NCBI GenBank assembly: GCA_941918925.1
Contig: OW799233.1
Span: forward strand, 121,918,333 to 121,982,332
Direction: 5' to 3'
From: Phyto melanocephala
Taxonomy: Eukaryota > Arthropoda > Insecta > Diptera > Rhinophoridae
DNA: 64,000 nt
The notes below the pieces were generated by a model. The model was given only the letters and a program-made list of their open reading frames with translations, was not told where the DNA came from and ran no database searches. A program made the translations under genes and the position numbers. This document shows, one piece after another, positions 44,641-56,898 of the stretch. The number at the start of each line of letters is the position of its first letter. Position 1 is the first letter of the stretch.

Positions 44641-44856
44641 CTAAATTAAACAATAACGATCAAATTTCTACAAAGAGTCATGGATGACATATCGGATGTT
44701 CAACACACCTATTTATATCGATAGGGCTTTTTAATGAGTTAAGAATTTGGATAATATATCTTATACAATTGCCCAATTTTCTGTCTATCTTTGACGTTGC
44801 AGGTTGTAAAAAACTTACTTCAATATATTAGAAAAAACGACGATAAGATTAATTTG

Positions 44857-45045
44857 TATACCCTACACACGGTGAAGAAGAGTCTATATAGGTCTCTCAT
44901 TCCATGTGAAATTTCTACAATTTTCATTTCCGACCCCAGAAAGCTAATGACTAGGAGAGTCGATTAAGCTCTGTCAGTCTGTCCGTCTATCCGTGTTGAT
45001 AAACACGACGACGTAGAAATTCTAGAATAGATTGTGAATTTAGCA
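44857..45045 (+). mobile_element. Family B 5'-end fragment
   Basis: TATACCCTACACACGGTGAA, CATTCCATGTGAAATTTCTA, TTTCCGACCCCAGAAAGCTA and GTCAGTCTGTCCGTCTATCC are the distal block of family B in reverse complement. The rest is missing. Confidence 0.65.
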
Positions 45046-45548
45046 ACTGTGTTGTATTTAAATTAAAAGCAAGCACACAATTAAATACCCTTTACATGCA
45101 AGAAAACATTTCTCAGTTCTCATATTGTAGTCTAATAATATTTTACAAATGCATTCATGCAAAAATATGTACATAAGATTTTTAGAAAGAGATTTTTTTA
45201 TGGTTATTACACACTTGTTTATATGCACATATTTACGTACAAACAAGATAAATATTTTCTCAAATATACTTAAAATGTATAGAAACCCAGGTAAAGTTTA
45301 AACTGTTATATAACTTATTAGAGATAAAATAAAGTAAAATAAAATATTACTACGAAAACATGCTTTTAGATATTCAAGCTAAATTAGCATGTTTAAAAAT
45401 TATATTAGAAAAAAATCATTTCATGTCTACACATCTACAAATATATACACACTATTGTTTAGTTAAGAAAAAAAATCCCAAAATTGTTTTATGCATTTAC
45501 ATATGTGTGCACTAAAACAATAAGAGTTTCAAAATGATGATGTAAATA
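45046..45548. other. No gene seen
   Basis: A+T-rich sequence. Confidence 0.4.
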
Positions 45549-46286
45549 CAAGTAAGAGCACTATATTCGGCCGTGCCGAATCTTATATACCCTTCACAAC
45601 GTGTAGTCATGCAATAACAGTAGTTTGTATCACCATTCATCCCATATGAAATACTTACATACATATAAAAAACATACATATATAAAAACATCCCATTGTA
45701 AAACTATAAATTTACGTATGTATGTTAAAAAAATAAAAAAAAAATTAAAAAAATTAAAAAAAAAAAATTTTAAAAAAAATAATTGAAATATATATAACAA
45801 ATATTGAACAAAAAAACAAATAAAAAAAAAATTTAAAAAAAAATAAAAAAATATTAAAAAAAAATATATAAAAAAAAAATTTTTTTTGGCTCAGCCACGT
45901 TTTCTCTAACCAGTATACACGTTTGTATGTATGTATGTTGTTGTTGTAATGTTGTTTTTGTAAAAAAAAAATAGAGGTGGTCGTGGGTTTTTGCTCATAT
46001 CTCAGTTGTTCATGTACCCATGTTTCTGGTTTTCAATACCGATCTACTCCCGAATATTTCTGATATTTTAATACCTCACCCGGGTCCAACCTGTGTCGGG
46101 GGGCTTCAAAAAGTTGATTTCAACATACACACGGACAGACGAACAGACTGACAGCGCTTAATCGACTCCCCTATTCATAAGCTTTCAGAAAATATATACT
46201 TTATGGGGTCGGAAATGAAAATTGTAGAAATTTCACACGGAATGACAAACCTATATATACCCTTTTTCACTGTGTGAAGGGTATAA
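45549..46286 (-). mobile_element. Family B repeat, short complete copy
   Basis: Cap CAAGTAAGAGCACTATATTC, hairpin ATTCGGCCGTGCCGAAT, then CTTATATACCCTTCACAACG. The far end has ACACGGACAGACGAACAGAC, TATACTTTATGGGGTCGGAA, ATTTCACACGGAATGACAAA and GTGTGAAGGGTATAA. Both ends are present, so this 738-bp copy best defines the family B borders. The interior includes an A/T homopolymer tract (45720-45890). Confidence 0.8.
45720..45890. repeat. A-rich homopolymer tract
   Basis: Alternating A runs and short T runs, low complexity. Confidence 0.9.
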
Positions 46287-46619
46287 AAAATATCTTGTTT
46301 CGTAACTACGAAAGAACTGGTAAGAACTTGGTAAAGCCTAAGGCAAGTTACGTGTAAAAGTCTAGAAACTGTCAGAATAAATTAGTTGATGGTGTGATTT
46401 ACATGAAAACTCAGATTGAACAATGCATTTAATATTCAAAATTTAAAACATAGTTTCAAGTAAATTTATATAAAACTTAGAGACTGTTGTCATATTCAGT
46501 ATGATAATGACAAAATTCCATTAAATTACTTAAAATATTGGTGTTTAATTTAAAAATGCTAGATTCTTTAAATATTAAGCTTTTATTTCAAAACGTCTGT
46601 TCAATGTTGATTTACTTAA

Positions 46620-47180
46620 AGTATTAGCCATTGTTATGGAACATCTTAAGTTCTTCTGGCAACATATAGATTCGGCACCAAAACAACTGCTCGTCTCTTG
46701 AGGGTACCATCTTCTGAAGTAATTCAAAATTGATAAAAAATTAGGAAATGCCTTATAGTGAGGACAAACTTTCTAAACACTTGCTTTTAAATAGTGTTCA
46801 AAAACTACTGCAACATGTAGCCGAGAGTTGTCATTACGGAACAATTTCATTCAGTTTATTCCGGCCATTTTTCGATCACTGCTTACTCCAGATGAATCAG
46901 TTGAATTCGGTACAGGCTACTTGATATGATCTGACCAAATAAATGGCATTAAACTACTTCCATATAGATTTGGCTTTGGTACGATCTATTACGTTTGGAG
47001 TTATAGTATTAGACCAAGTTTTAATCTTAAGTAACGATTTGGTTAAAAAAAATTTTTTAGTGTTCCAGCAGAATTTTGGATATTCAAGAACTCTTTTTAT
47101 ACATTTTTGAAATAATCTTGCTACTCTTGAATGCTTTGACACTAATGCTTGAGTAGCTTCTTCAAGTCGATAGAACACAT
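46620..47180 (-). pseudogene. Probable mariner/Tc1-type transposase relic
   Basis: The minus strand includes AVIEKWPE, a frameshift, then LFRNDNSRLHVAVVFEHYLK (about 46770-46850). DNxRxHVA after a short hydrophobic strand is the signature of the second catalytic Asp in many mariners. The frame at 46954-47178 upstream may be the preceding part but is not convincing. Stops and frameshifts throughout. Confidence 0.4.
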
Positions 47181-48180
47181 CTTTCTTTATAGGACATAAG
47201 CTTTTTTTTTACGATAACCACGCAACGTTGTGGGCAGACGAAACTGACTAATTCATAATCGGACATCCAAAACGGATAAACCTAAAGACATGAAATTTGG
47301 ACAGTGCGTTACCCATTGACAGATTACAATCTGCAATAATACAGAACGTCACTTACATCTTGCAGACGAAGACGCGGTCTCACGGTAGTATTATATAAAA
47401 AAAAATAAACCAACAGCTATTGATTATTATTATGCACAAATACTAGCAAATATAAATCTGTTACTAATTAAAAGACACAATTTTTTAAAATTGTTTTTTT
47501 TTTCTTTTGAATTGTACAAAATTTTATAATATTTTCTTTAAGTTCATTATTGTTTACTCTAACCTTTTAAAAAGTGTCACATAACAAGCATTTTCATATA
47601 TGTTTACACACTTTTGCAAAATAAACTCAATTTACTACAAAGCAAACTATAAAAGCAAAGAGGAAAATTGTATTCATATTTTTTCTTTTCGTTCATTTCT
47701 TTAATAACTTAACAACGTTCACACAATAAGTGTCAAGTGTGCAACTATTTGTATAGTTGTTGTTTATTTTTTTTTTTATATAGACTTTGTTGCACTATGG
47801 CTAAGACGAAAAGAAAAGGTTTGAGTATATGTTTTATAACATAGTTACTGATATAGTATAAATAATTAACTAATTAATTGATTAATTAATTAATATATTG
47901 ATAGTCAGTTTTTGTTTAGTTGAATTGATGGCCAAAAAATACCCAGTACAAATCTTGTATATAAATATCTGTTTATGTGTATGATCGTTTTAAAATACTA
48001 TATATATCGAAAAGTTAATTTAAAAATGAGAATTTAGTATTTCAAAAAATATACAGGAAAATATAGAAAACTAAAAGTAAAAGAATCATGTTGGATGTTT
48101 TAAATTATTAAAAAAGTAGTCTAGATTGTATAATTCTGTAAAAGCGGAATAATTTGTCAAAATCATTCGAGAATAACTTC
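47181..48180. other. No gene seen
   Basis: A less A+T-rich patch at 47190-47400 (GCAACGTTGTGGGCAGACGA) is unrecognised. The rest is A+T-rich with a TTAATTAATT run near 47870. Confidence 0.4.
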
Positions 48181-48540
48181 CCAGCAAAAAAAGATTGAAA
48201 GTAGTGCAAAGTTAATCACATTTTCAAGACTTTTAAATCCGTAATGCAAGAGCATTTATTCTTAATAACTTCCTAAGTGTAGACAAATTTGTCATAAGTG
48301 ATGCACTTTAAAATAAATCAAACATCATGCACAATATATTTAAAACCATTCACGTAAATAAACAAAGTCAACTTATGAAAGATCGGTTTCTTTGGACATA
48401 ATTTTAATGAGTTCTATAGTCTTATTAGAAAAACTTGATGTTCAACATCGTATTCATATAAAAACATGATCTCCAATAATACGACAATATTAAAATTATT
48501 AATATTTCAGCTAAATTGAATTAATGTACCCAACAAAAAA
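48181..48540. mobile_element. MITE family copy related to 15400-15716
   Basis: Starts CCCAGCAAAAAAAGATTGAA and runs to TTTCAGCTAAATTGAATT, in the same word order as the 15400 copy. The right terminal repeat is not intact. Confidence 0.5.
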
Positions 48541-49375
48541 AATTGAAGACCTTGAGAAATTTCTAAGTATTGAAAATGAATTGAAAAGCTAAATGAACAT
48601 GTATTTAAATATTAAAAAACCGGTTTTTTTTAACAAAAAATCAAGTTTATACGACAACACTTGTAGAAACCCGACATCCAAAAGTGTAGAAATACTGGGT
48701 CTTCCACCGGTTTTAAAACAGAGTCCATCACCCTAATAGGCAGTCAAAGCTTAAAATGCAGCAGTGCTGGTAAGCGAGTTTCCCAGTAAACAACATAACC
48801 AGCAAGGTTATATATTCTTAGGTAATATTTTATGCTTCCGAACAAAACAAATATTTTGCAAACGGCTTAAATTAAAGATTTTAAAAGTATTTTTATTAAT
48901 GGTTTAAAAATAGACTTAAATGTTAATTTTTTTATTTTTATTTTTTGGTAGAAATAAATATATTTTATATTTTTTTATAAATTCTTTTTTTTGAAAAATT
49001 TGAACAAAGCAATAATGATTTTCTCTTCAATAATGTATAATATTTGAATAGACTTTTCCAAAAAAAAAAAAATATATATGTATATCAACAACTATTACTT
49101 TCGGATAAAATATCTACTTATGCAAAGAAAAAATAACATTATAAAAATAAAAATATCATGTACATTATTTTCGTATATAATTTGGAATTTAGAATTAAAC
49201 CCGTGCATATACTGGGTAATTATTTCTAAAAAAATGTAAAAGCATCCGCCGCATGTGCACTCGCCGGTGTTTTATCGACGAGTAAATAAAAGAGCATAAA
49301 AATATGTGTGAAGTTTTCTTTGCCATGAATTTGCCGCCTATGCTTCACAGTAATCTTAAATCTGTCATTTATTAC
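48541..49375. other. No gene seen
   Basis: Includes a G+C-richer patch (48660-48790) bounded by TACTGGG and CCCAGTA, possibly another small TACCCAG-type MITE. The rest is A+T-rich. Confidence 0.35.
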
Positions 49376-49377
49376 CC

Positions 49378-49974
49378 TACGTTGCCACAGGCAAGTATTT
49401 ACTTGCAAGTAGTGTATACGTATTACTAACGAAAATCAGGAGAAATGCCAAAAAAAACACAAAAATTTTTTGAGTGTCTACACAGCACAATGCAAGTTCA
49501 TTTTTAAAATGTCGCCAACAAATAAACTTCAAACAAATTTAAAACAAATGGCGCTGCTTCAATTGGTAATTAAGTGTTGTCAATAGCCACTATTGAACGT
49601 TACCTTTAGACATGTAACTTTTTAATATAATTTTTTTTATTAAATATTGATATTTATATTAAAACTTACATTTTAAATGAATATTTATATTTTTTTCTTA
49701 ATATTCTTCATATACATATATACATATTTATTAAAAAAATTAGCTGAATTATTTACCACAATTGTATGATATATTGTTGAGTTAACAAAAAACTCAGTAT
49801 TAGACAACACTGTTTTTCGGCTTGTCACTTTACTTGCCGTAACTGTAAAAATTTTACTTGCTTAAAAATTTCCTCGCAAGCTGAGTCGTAGGTTGTCAAA
49901 GTGTAGTTGTGTTAGTAAAAAAGTGTTAGTGTATTGGTTTTTTTTCACTTGCACTTGCATGTGGCAACGGTAGG
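49378..49974. mobile_element. Possible MITE with imperfect inverted ends
   Basis: CCTACGTTGCCACAGGCAAG at 49378 and CTTGCATGTGGCAACGGTAGG ending at 49974 pair over about 20 bp with one bulge and one mismatch. Interior carries further CTTGC/GCAAG words. No clear target duplication. Confidence 0.45.
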
Positions 49975-50033
49975 TTAGAAAGGTCTCAGGGCCAAGATAA
50001 ACCATATAAAAAATCATATATTTTAAATAAAAT

Positions 50034-50596
50034 GGGTGGTTAAAATTTAAGGAAAGATGTTGAATGTAAACTACATCTAAACGTCAAGTTTTTTTTCTGC
50101 ATTTTATTTGACATTTCTCAATTTCAAACTAGCTTAATTTGAACCATGGAAACATTCACAATCGAGCAACGCATTAATGTTATTTAGGCTTATTATGAAA
50201 ATGGGCGTTCAAAATGCATTTCGTGCACTCAAATTCAAATTCGTCCACAATAAGGAGAATTGTGAAAAATATTAAAATTTCAGCAAAATAGGTCTGTATG
50301 AAATCTAAAAAATCTGAGAATGCCGTCTTAGTTCGTTGAACGGAAAACATTGCTGCTTTTCGCGATAGTGTGTCAAAAGAGCAGTCAACCTTGACTCATC
50401 ATCGTGCCTAACAATTGAAAATCAACATTGTTATTGAAAATTTGGCCGAGGCCGCAAAGGCGATTTGGCCGATATTTTGTTCCATGCATAATGAAACCAT
50501 ACTAATATTATCATGGTAAAAAGAAATGTCAATAATTTCCTAAATAATTTGTGCTTTATTCAAAATCAACATCGGCTCTTAATATTTAACCACTCT
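50034..50596. mobile_element. Stand-alone copy of the mariner captured by family A
   Basis: Left GGGTGGTTAAAATTTAAGGA and right CTTAATATTTAACCACTC are the same terminal repeats as inside family A, but here the flanks are not family A. The plus strand keeps YYENGRSK (about 50192-50215), VSKEQSTLTHHRA-like and GDLADILFHA (about 50459-50490) scraps with the same internal deletion. It shows that the deleted mariner existed, or was mobilised, independently. Confidence 0.7.
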
Positions 50597-51666
50597 TTAA
50601 ATAGTTACTAAAGCTCCTAATTTTTGGACACAGTCCTACACCATATTATATGTTGCAATCTCGAATAATATTCCAAAAAAAGTAAAATCTGTTCAAAACT
50701 AACTGCAAACTTAGCACTAAAATAAAACTGCTTCGATATTAACGAACGCAAACCAATTTATTCGGCTTTAAGACAATAAACGGATTACATGAAAATGTTT
50801 GATTGGTTAAATCAAAAGTGAGAATACCAAAATTTAAAATTACACCTGAAACTAACTGGCGAATAACTTTGTAGTCAAAGTCAACTACGTTTTCCAAATA
50901 GAATTTGACACTAAATATACTTTGTTGTTACCAACATAAGTTTGTACAGAGTATGAGTATGTGGGGGTTTGTGTCTGTGTATATTTTAAGATGGTTGTCA
51001 TCTTTCGTTTTTACGACCTTTATATCGTTAACGTTTATAATTTCAGTGTTTATGATGCTATTTTATGTTGACGACGTCATATTAATAGCAATTTTTTTAA
51101 TAAAACATTTAAAAATTTGATTTAACAAAAACGATACACTTGTAGGAAGAGGCAGGAGGTTTGTCATAAATATTTTAATGTGTGGGAAAATAAATCGTAA
51201 ACGTATAAAAATGTAATCAAAGTGTAGCTGAAGCAGAAAATGAGTTTTTAAGTCAATTAATTTTTGTACTGATAAAATAATCAAGGTTGCTACTACCTTT
51301 GCTAATGAATGTCATAGTTAAACAGCTAAAGACAGTAACGAAAACGCCATCGTAAAGCTTAAAAACTGAATAACACACAGTAAAAAATTATTTTCAAAAA
51401 TAATAAAAAAAATTTGAGAATAATAAAAATTATTACCCAAAATTAAAATCGTTTTCTTTAACTAGTTTTATTGCTGTTAAAAAATGTTCTGTTTGAATTT
51501 CGTTTAATATAAAATTATAACGAAAAAAAAATAATTTCTTTCCAAATTAATTTTCATTAAAATGTGTCGAACTTGTATATTTCCAAGACTACATTATATT
51601 TTTAAACTGGCTCAAGTTCATTTTTTTCTTTAATTTTTAGTTGTAATAATGAAATAATAAACATTG
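50597..51666. other. No gene seen
   Basis: A+T-rich. The plus frame 50905-51120 contains FYVDD by chance (see rejected items). Confidence 0.4.
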
Positions 51667-51674
51667 TAAAAGTA

Positions 51675-51715
51675 AGTTTTTATCCCGACACCAGACGAGT
51701 GAAATGCATTTTCGA
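51675..51715 (-). repeat. Penelope-type module, truncated
   Basis: On the minus strand CGAAAATGCATTTCACTCGT, CTGGTGTCGGGATAAAAACT matches the second half of the 18050 module. The CTGATGAT and stem half is missing. Confidence 0.5.
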
Positions 51716-52010
51716 TTTTTTTTTGCATTTAAAATTGCAATAATATGTCCTTAAACAAATAAAATTTCACTTTGATGTATAAATTTTGTTATTAAATTTT
51801 AAATTAAATTTTTTCTATGCACATAATTCTAACCGAAGTTTTCCTTTAAACTGAGCAAATAAAAAACAAGTAAGAGCATTATATTCGGCTGTGCCGAATC
51901 TTTTATACCCACCACCAATTTTGTGTACATTTAAAGCACAATATTTATTATTTTGTTAATCGCTATGGAATAATCTCTTTATAATAAAATATGTATCACT
52001 TTCTTTGTAG

Positions 52011-52610
52011 AGGGTGGTTCAATTTTAAGGGCCCATGTTGAAGGTGAACTACACCTAGTCTTTAAATTTGTTTTCTGCACTTCACTTGACATTTCTCAAT
52101 CTCAAACTTACTCAATTTGATCCGTGGAAAGATACACAAATGAGCAACGCTTTAAAGTTATTCAGGTTTTTCATAAAAATGGGCATTTTGTGCACTTCGT
52201 AATTCTTTTGATCAACATAATCGTTCAAATTCGTCCACAATCGGGAGAATTGTAAAAAATATTTAAATTTCTGCAAAACAGGTCTGTATAAAATGTAAGA
52301 AAATCTGTGAATGCCTTCTTAGTTCGATGAATGGGAACCATTGCTGTTTTTTGCAATAGTGTGGCAAAAGAGCAGTCAACCTCGCTTCATCATCATGCCC
52401 AACAATTGAGCATAAACATTGTCATTGAAAATTTGGACCATCAGATAGAGAAGTGGCGCCAAGTATGGGGGGGCCATTTGGCAGATATTTTGTTAAATAC
52501 ATAATTGGACCATACAAATATTATAATTACAAAAAGAAATGATAATAATATCCTAAATAATTTGTGTTTTATTTAAATTCAACATCGGTCCTTAAAATTT
52601 AATTACCCTC
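52011..52610. mobile_element. Captured mariner-derived element in copy 5
   Basis: Ends AGGGTGGTTCAATTTTAAGG and CCTTAAAATTTAATTACCCT. Same scraps and same deletion as copy 2, with the GGGHLADILLNT C-terminus at about 52468. Confidence 0.7.
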
Positions 52611-52791
52611 TATAACTTCGATATGCTACTAAAATGCTTTTGTAAATGTAGTCTTTCAATGAAAATGGGCGTTAAATAAGGCGTGTCAATAGAGTTTTTG
52701 CTAATAAATACAACTTAGATATTTCAATATAGTCCTTTATTTTCCCAAAAACTTTGTCAATAGAGAAATTACATGAATTTAATATAAACCG

Positions 52792-53680
52792 TTATGGCAG
52801 GTGGGCGTTAAAGTGAGCGTGTTACCTTAACTTTTTGGCACAACGACTACATTGATTAGAAGGATATTCGTAGCAAATTTGATCATCATACCTCAAATTT
52901 TGGGGGTTTTATGAGCTTTTAAATTTCATTAACAGTAGATAACGTGAAAAGTGGGCGTTATAGTAGGCATGTCAAAGTTGTTTTTGCGAATGAGTACAAC
53001 TTAGGTGTTTCAATATAACCCTTTATTATTCTAAAATCTTTGTTATTAGAGAAATTATATGAATTTAAGGTAAAACGTTATATGAGAGGTAGGCGTAAAA
53101 GTTGGCGTGGCACCTCAATTTTCTTGCACAGTAATGACATTGCCTAGGGGGATATTCGTAGCAAATTTGATCTTCATACCTCTAATTTTGGGGGTTTTAT
53201 GAGCTTTTAAATTTCATTAACAGTAGATAACGTGAAAAGTGGGCGTTATAGTAGGCATGTCAAAGTTGTTTTTGCGAATGAGTACAACTTAGGTATTTCA
53301 ATATAGTCCTTTTTTATTCCAAAATCTTTATTAATAGAGAAATTATATGAATTTTAGTTAAAACGTTATATGGGAGGTGAGCGTAAAAGTGGGCGTGGCA
53401 CCCTAATTTTCTGGCACAGTAATGATATTGCCTAGGGGGATATACGTAGCAAATTTGATATTCACACCTCTAATTTTGGGAGTTTTATGAGCTTTTAAAT
53501 TTCATTAACGGTAGACAACGTGAAAAGTGGGCGTTATAGTAGGCGTGTCAAAGTTGTTTTTGCTAATGAGTTCAACTTAGGTGTTTCAATTTAGCTCTTT
53601 GTTATTCCAAAATCTTTATTAATAGAGAAATTAAATGAATTTTAGGTAAAACGTTATATGGGAGGTGGGCGTAAAAGTGG
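52792..53680. repeat. 288-bp tandem array in family A copy 5
   Basis: Four unit starts, three full units, spacing 286, 288 and 288 bp. Confidence 0.9.
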
Positions 53681-54310
53681 GCGTGGCACACTGATTTTCC
53701 GTTACAAAAAAGCGTCTCACCAAAAAACAAAGTGTGCGAAATTTCAGAGTCGTACATCCAATTTTGTTGCTTTTATGACGTTTTTGTTTTTAAATATACC
53801 GAAAAATACACTGTGCGGTATAAATTTTCGAACATTTTGATCGATAACTCCTCTCCTAATGCATAGATTTTGATAATTTTTGGGGAGAGATATTGTTTTG
53901 ACTCGAGAAATATATATTCGAACTTTCATGACTCTACGTTAATGCGTTTGGACACAATTCCATTTTATTCGGTGTTTGAAGGACACGGTTTTTTCGACCT
54001 ACTCTTGCTTTACGAGCTATAACTCTTCTTCTAATGTTCCGATTTAGCCCATTTTCAATACCAAACAAACCTTGTCTATAAGAAAGATTCTGGCAAAATT
54101 TGAGCCCCCTAGCTTTTTCGGTGCGACCTCTATCGTGCTTTCAACAGACGGACAGACGGACAGACGGACGGACATAGCTAGATCGTCATCAAATCAAACC
54201 CTGATTCAGAATATATATACTTTATGGGGTCTAAAATGGATATTTCGATGTGTTACAAACGGAATGACAAAATGAATATACCCCCACCATTTTTTTGGTG
54301 GCGGGTATAA

Positions 54311-54974
54311 CAAACAACATAACACCAAATCTGCATTATCATCAACATATTGTTGAGGTTGAAGTGTGAATGTAGACAAAACATTAGTTATTTGAAAAAT
54401 CAGCATTAAATTATTGCACGCAAATGACGATACCTGTACTTGATAGCGTTAATAAAGGTGGTGTTTAGTTTTAGTGCATGTGTATGTGTATACATTTATA
54501 CTACACTCACACACAATAACTGTTGATAAAGTTTTACGTACAACAGCCATTTTAACTACTAGATCGAATAATGCAGATTGCTGCATGTAAATTACAGTGT
54601 AAAAAAACAACAATATGTAGATAAAAGCACTAGGTGTTGTAGTGCAAATAATGATATGCAAATGAGATGCGTTTTAGCAAATCATGTTATATATAAAAGC
54701 AGAGATCTACTTAACCAAAGTATCTATCTAAGCAAGCAAAACACACAAATGAATAAAAATATGCAGCACATACAAACCAACAAACATATCGACATAAAGT
54801 TTTGGCATTTTAAGAAAATTTTTTGATATTTGACAAAATTTAATTTAACAAAGTTTCTATTTATTTATTTTCTATTTATTTAAAATTTTTAATTTTATAA
54901 TGTTTTTAGTTTTATAAACATTTTAAAGTTTTATAATGATTGTGATAATTATTTTGTATCTGTGGGAATATAAA
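54311..54974. other. No gene seen between copies 5 and 6
   Basis: 664 bp of A+T-rich sequence separate two tandemly oriented family A copies. No recognised feature. Confidence 0.5.
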
Positions 54975-55484
54975 CAAGTAAGAACACTATATTCGGCTGT
55001 GCCGAATCTTTTATACCCACCACCAATTTTGTGTACATTTAAAGCACAATATTTATTATTTTGTTAATCATTATGGAATAATCTCTTTATAATGAAATAT
55101 GTATCACTTTCTTTGTAGAGGGTGGTTCAATTTTAAGGGCCAATGTTGAAGGTGAACTACACCTAGACTTTAAATTTGTTTTCTGCATTTCATTTGACAT
55201 TTCTCAATCTCAAACTTACTCAATTTGATCCGTGGAAAGATACGCAAATTAGCAACGCTTTAAAGTTATTCAGGTTTTTTTTATAAAAATGGGCATTTAA
55301 ATCGAAATGTATTTTGTGCACTTCGTAATTCTTTTGATCGACATAATCGTTCAAATTCATCCACAATCGGGAGAATTGTAAAAAACTATTTAAATTTCTG
55401 CAAAACCGGTCTGTATAAAATGTTCGAAAATCTGTGAATGCCTTCTTAGTTCGTTGAATGGCAACCACTGCTGGTTTTTGCGAT

Positions 55485-56898
55485 TTATATATATTTCCTT
55501 TTATTTATATAAATTAATTGACAGTATAAATATCTTCAAATTATATAAAAGTTCATGTTGAACATAGGGCGTCTGTAAATTCTCTCCATTTTATATGATC
55601 GGCGGCTAAAGACTTGATTTGGTTCCATGATTTGTTGCAGCTTTCGACTTCTCTTTTAATCATTCTTACCCAGGTATTTCGGGGACGACCTGGTAGACGA
55701 TGACCCTGAGGGTTCCATTCAAGTGCAACTCGTGTGATTTCGTTACTTGGTCTTCGTAGTATATGACCTATCCAAGACCATTTGCGACGTTTAACCTCAG
55801 TCTCGATTGGTACACACTTTGCCATACATAAAAGCTGCTCATTTGTTACCCAGCAGGGCCAGAAGATCCGAAGGATTTGTCTAAGGCAGCGGTTAACAAA
55901 AGTTTGCAATTTCCTTTGGGTGGTTTGCGTTGTGCTCCAGGTGGTGCAACCATAGAGAAGGACAGATTTTACGCTGCAGTTAAAGATTCTAAGCTTTGTG
56001 GCTTGGGAAATGTTGTTGGCACGCCAGACTTTGTGCAGAGAGTGGAATGCGACTCTAGCTTTGTTGATGCGGTCTACTATATCTACACCGGAGCCACCGT
56101 CTTTGGTAATACGGCTTCCTAAATAGCAGAAAGAGTCAACATCTTCAATTACGGATCCATTAATTAAGAGAGGATTTGAGTTGTTGGTACCAACCCGCAT
56201 AAGTTTCGTTTTATTGACGTTTATCTTGAGACCAACTTTTCTGGCATTCCTATCAAGGCATATGAGCTTTTGTTCTATATCATCGAATCGGTGAGCCATT
56301 AAACAAATATCATCAGCATAGTCGATATCGTTTAAACGTTCGTGTAAGTTCCATCGTATACCGTTAGGGGCCTCGGTATTTCTTTGTTCCATTACTCCAT
56401 CTAGGAGGATAAGGAATAATGTGGGAGACAATACGCAACCCTGTCTTACTCCTGCGTTGTATAAGAACGATTGGCTCTCTTGTCCTTCAAATCTTACTCT
56501 ACATTCAGCACCATTGAATAGCTCGCGAATCAGTTCAATTATCTTATTGGAAACACCTTTGCTCCTCAGCGCTTCCCATATAGCTGGCCTGTATACGGTG
56601 TCAAAGGCACGTTCAAAATCAACAAACAGCATATACAAATGGCTGTTGTATTCTTGCGACTGTTCAATAATAATTCTGAGGGTGTTAATATGGTCTGCAC
56701 ATGATCTTCCTGGCCTGAAACCGGCTTGCTCTTGGCGCAGAAGTGGTTCAATGGCTGGTGACATTCTTTGTAATAGGAGTAGAGCCATTACCTTGTTGAT
56801 GACGTTTAGTAATGTTATCCCTCGCCAGTTTTTACAATATCTAAGGTCACCTTTTTTGGGATGGTAACGATTACACCAGTTTTCCAGCTATTTTTCCA
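55485..56898 (-). mobile_element. RTE-like LINE, 5'-truncated, with 12-bp target duplication
   Basis: The insert is flanked by GGTTTTTGCGAT at 55473-55484 and 56899-56910, perfect over 12 bp. On the minus strand it begins inside the reverse transcriptase domain and ends with a short 3' tail of TATA-type repeats (about 55485-55500), as RTE elements do, rather than poly-A. The perfect duplication and long ORF mark it as the youngest large insertion in the window. Confidence 0.85.
55553..56866 (-). CDS. RTE-like LINE reverse transcriptase (partial)
   Basis: Reverse transcriptase for target-primed retrotransposition. From the first ATG (56788) there are 411 residues: AGFRPGRSC (22-30), motif A FVDFERAFD (55-63, catalytic Asp), motif B GVRQGCVLSPTLF (113-125), motif C YADD (157-160, catalytic Asp pair intact), motif D GLKINVNKTKLM (186-197), CYLGSRI, and a C-terminal GHILRR...RPRNTW region typical of RTE-like ORFs, stop at 55553-55555. 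The frame is open upstream to about 56866 (KKGDLRYCKNWRGITLLNVI). Beyond that the homologous SWKTGVIVTIPKK lies one base out of frame at a short A run, a probable 1-bp deletion. The endonuclease domain is missing through 5' truncation. Catalytic residues remain, but the truncation should make it inactive. Confidence 0.85.
   Translation of the reverse strand, partial: YHPKKGDLRYCKNWRGITLLNVINKVMALLLLQRMSPAIEPLLRQEQAGFRPGRSCADHINTLRIIIEQSQEYNSHLYMLFVDFERAFDTVYRPAIWEALRSKGVSNKIIELIRELFNGAECRVRFEGQESQSFLYNAGVRQGCVLSPTLFLILLDGVMEQRNTEAPNGIRWNLHERLNDIDYADDICLMAHRFDDIEQKLICLDRNARKVGLKINVNKTKLMRVGTNNSNPLLINGSVIEDVDSFCYLGSRITKDGGSGVDIVDRINKARVAFHSLHKVWRANNISQATKLRIFNCSVKSVLLYGCTTWSTTQTTQRKLQTFVNRCLRQILRIFWPCWVTNEQLLCMAKCVPIETEVKRRKWSWIGHILRRPSNEITRVALEWNPQGHRLPGRPRNTWVRMIKREVESCNKSWNQIKSLAADHIKWREFTDALCST

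Larger units (their letters stand above)
51867..54310 (-). mobile_element. Family A repeat, copy 5
   Basis: Cap CAAGTAAGAGCATTATATTC, hairpin ATTCGGCTGTGCCGAAT, captured mariner (52011-52610), array unit starts at 52792, 53078, 53366 and 53654 (286, 288 and 288 bp), GACGGACA tract and end GGTGGCGGGTATAA at 54310. The most regular full-length copy, 2,444 bp. Confidence 0.9.

Noticed and set aside
50905..51120. FYVDDVIL motif resembling a reverse transcriptase catalytic box
   Set aside because: No other reverse transcriptase motif lies upstream or downstream in any frame, and the rest of the frame is hydrophobic and A+T-driven.
56421..56867. 148-codon plus-strand ORF
   Set aside because: Antisense shadow of the RTE-like reverse transcriptase on the minus strand, as are 55877-56122 and 56566-56751.
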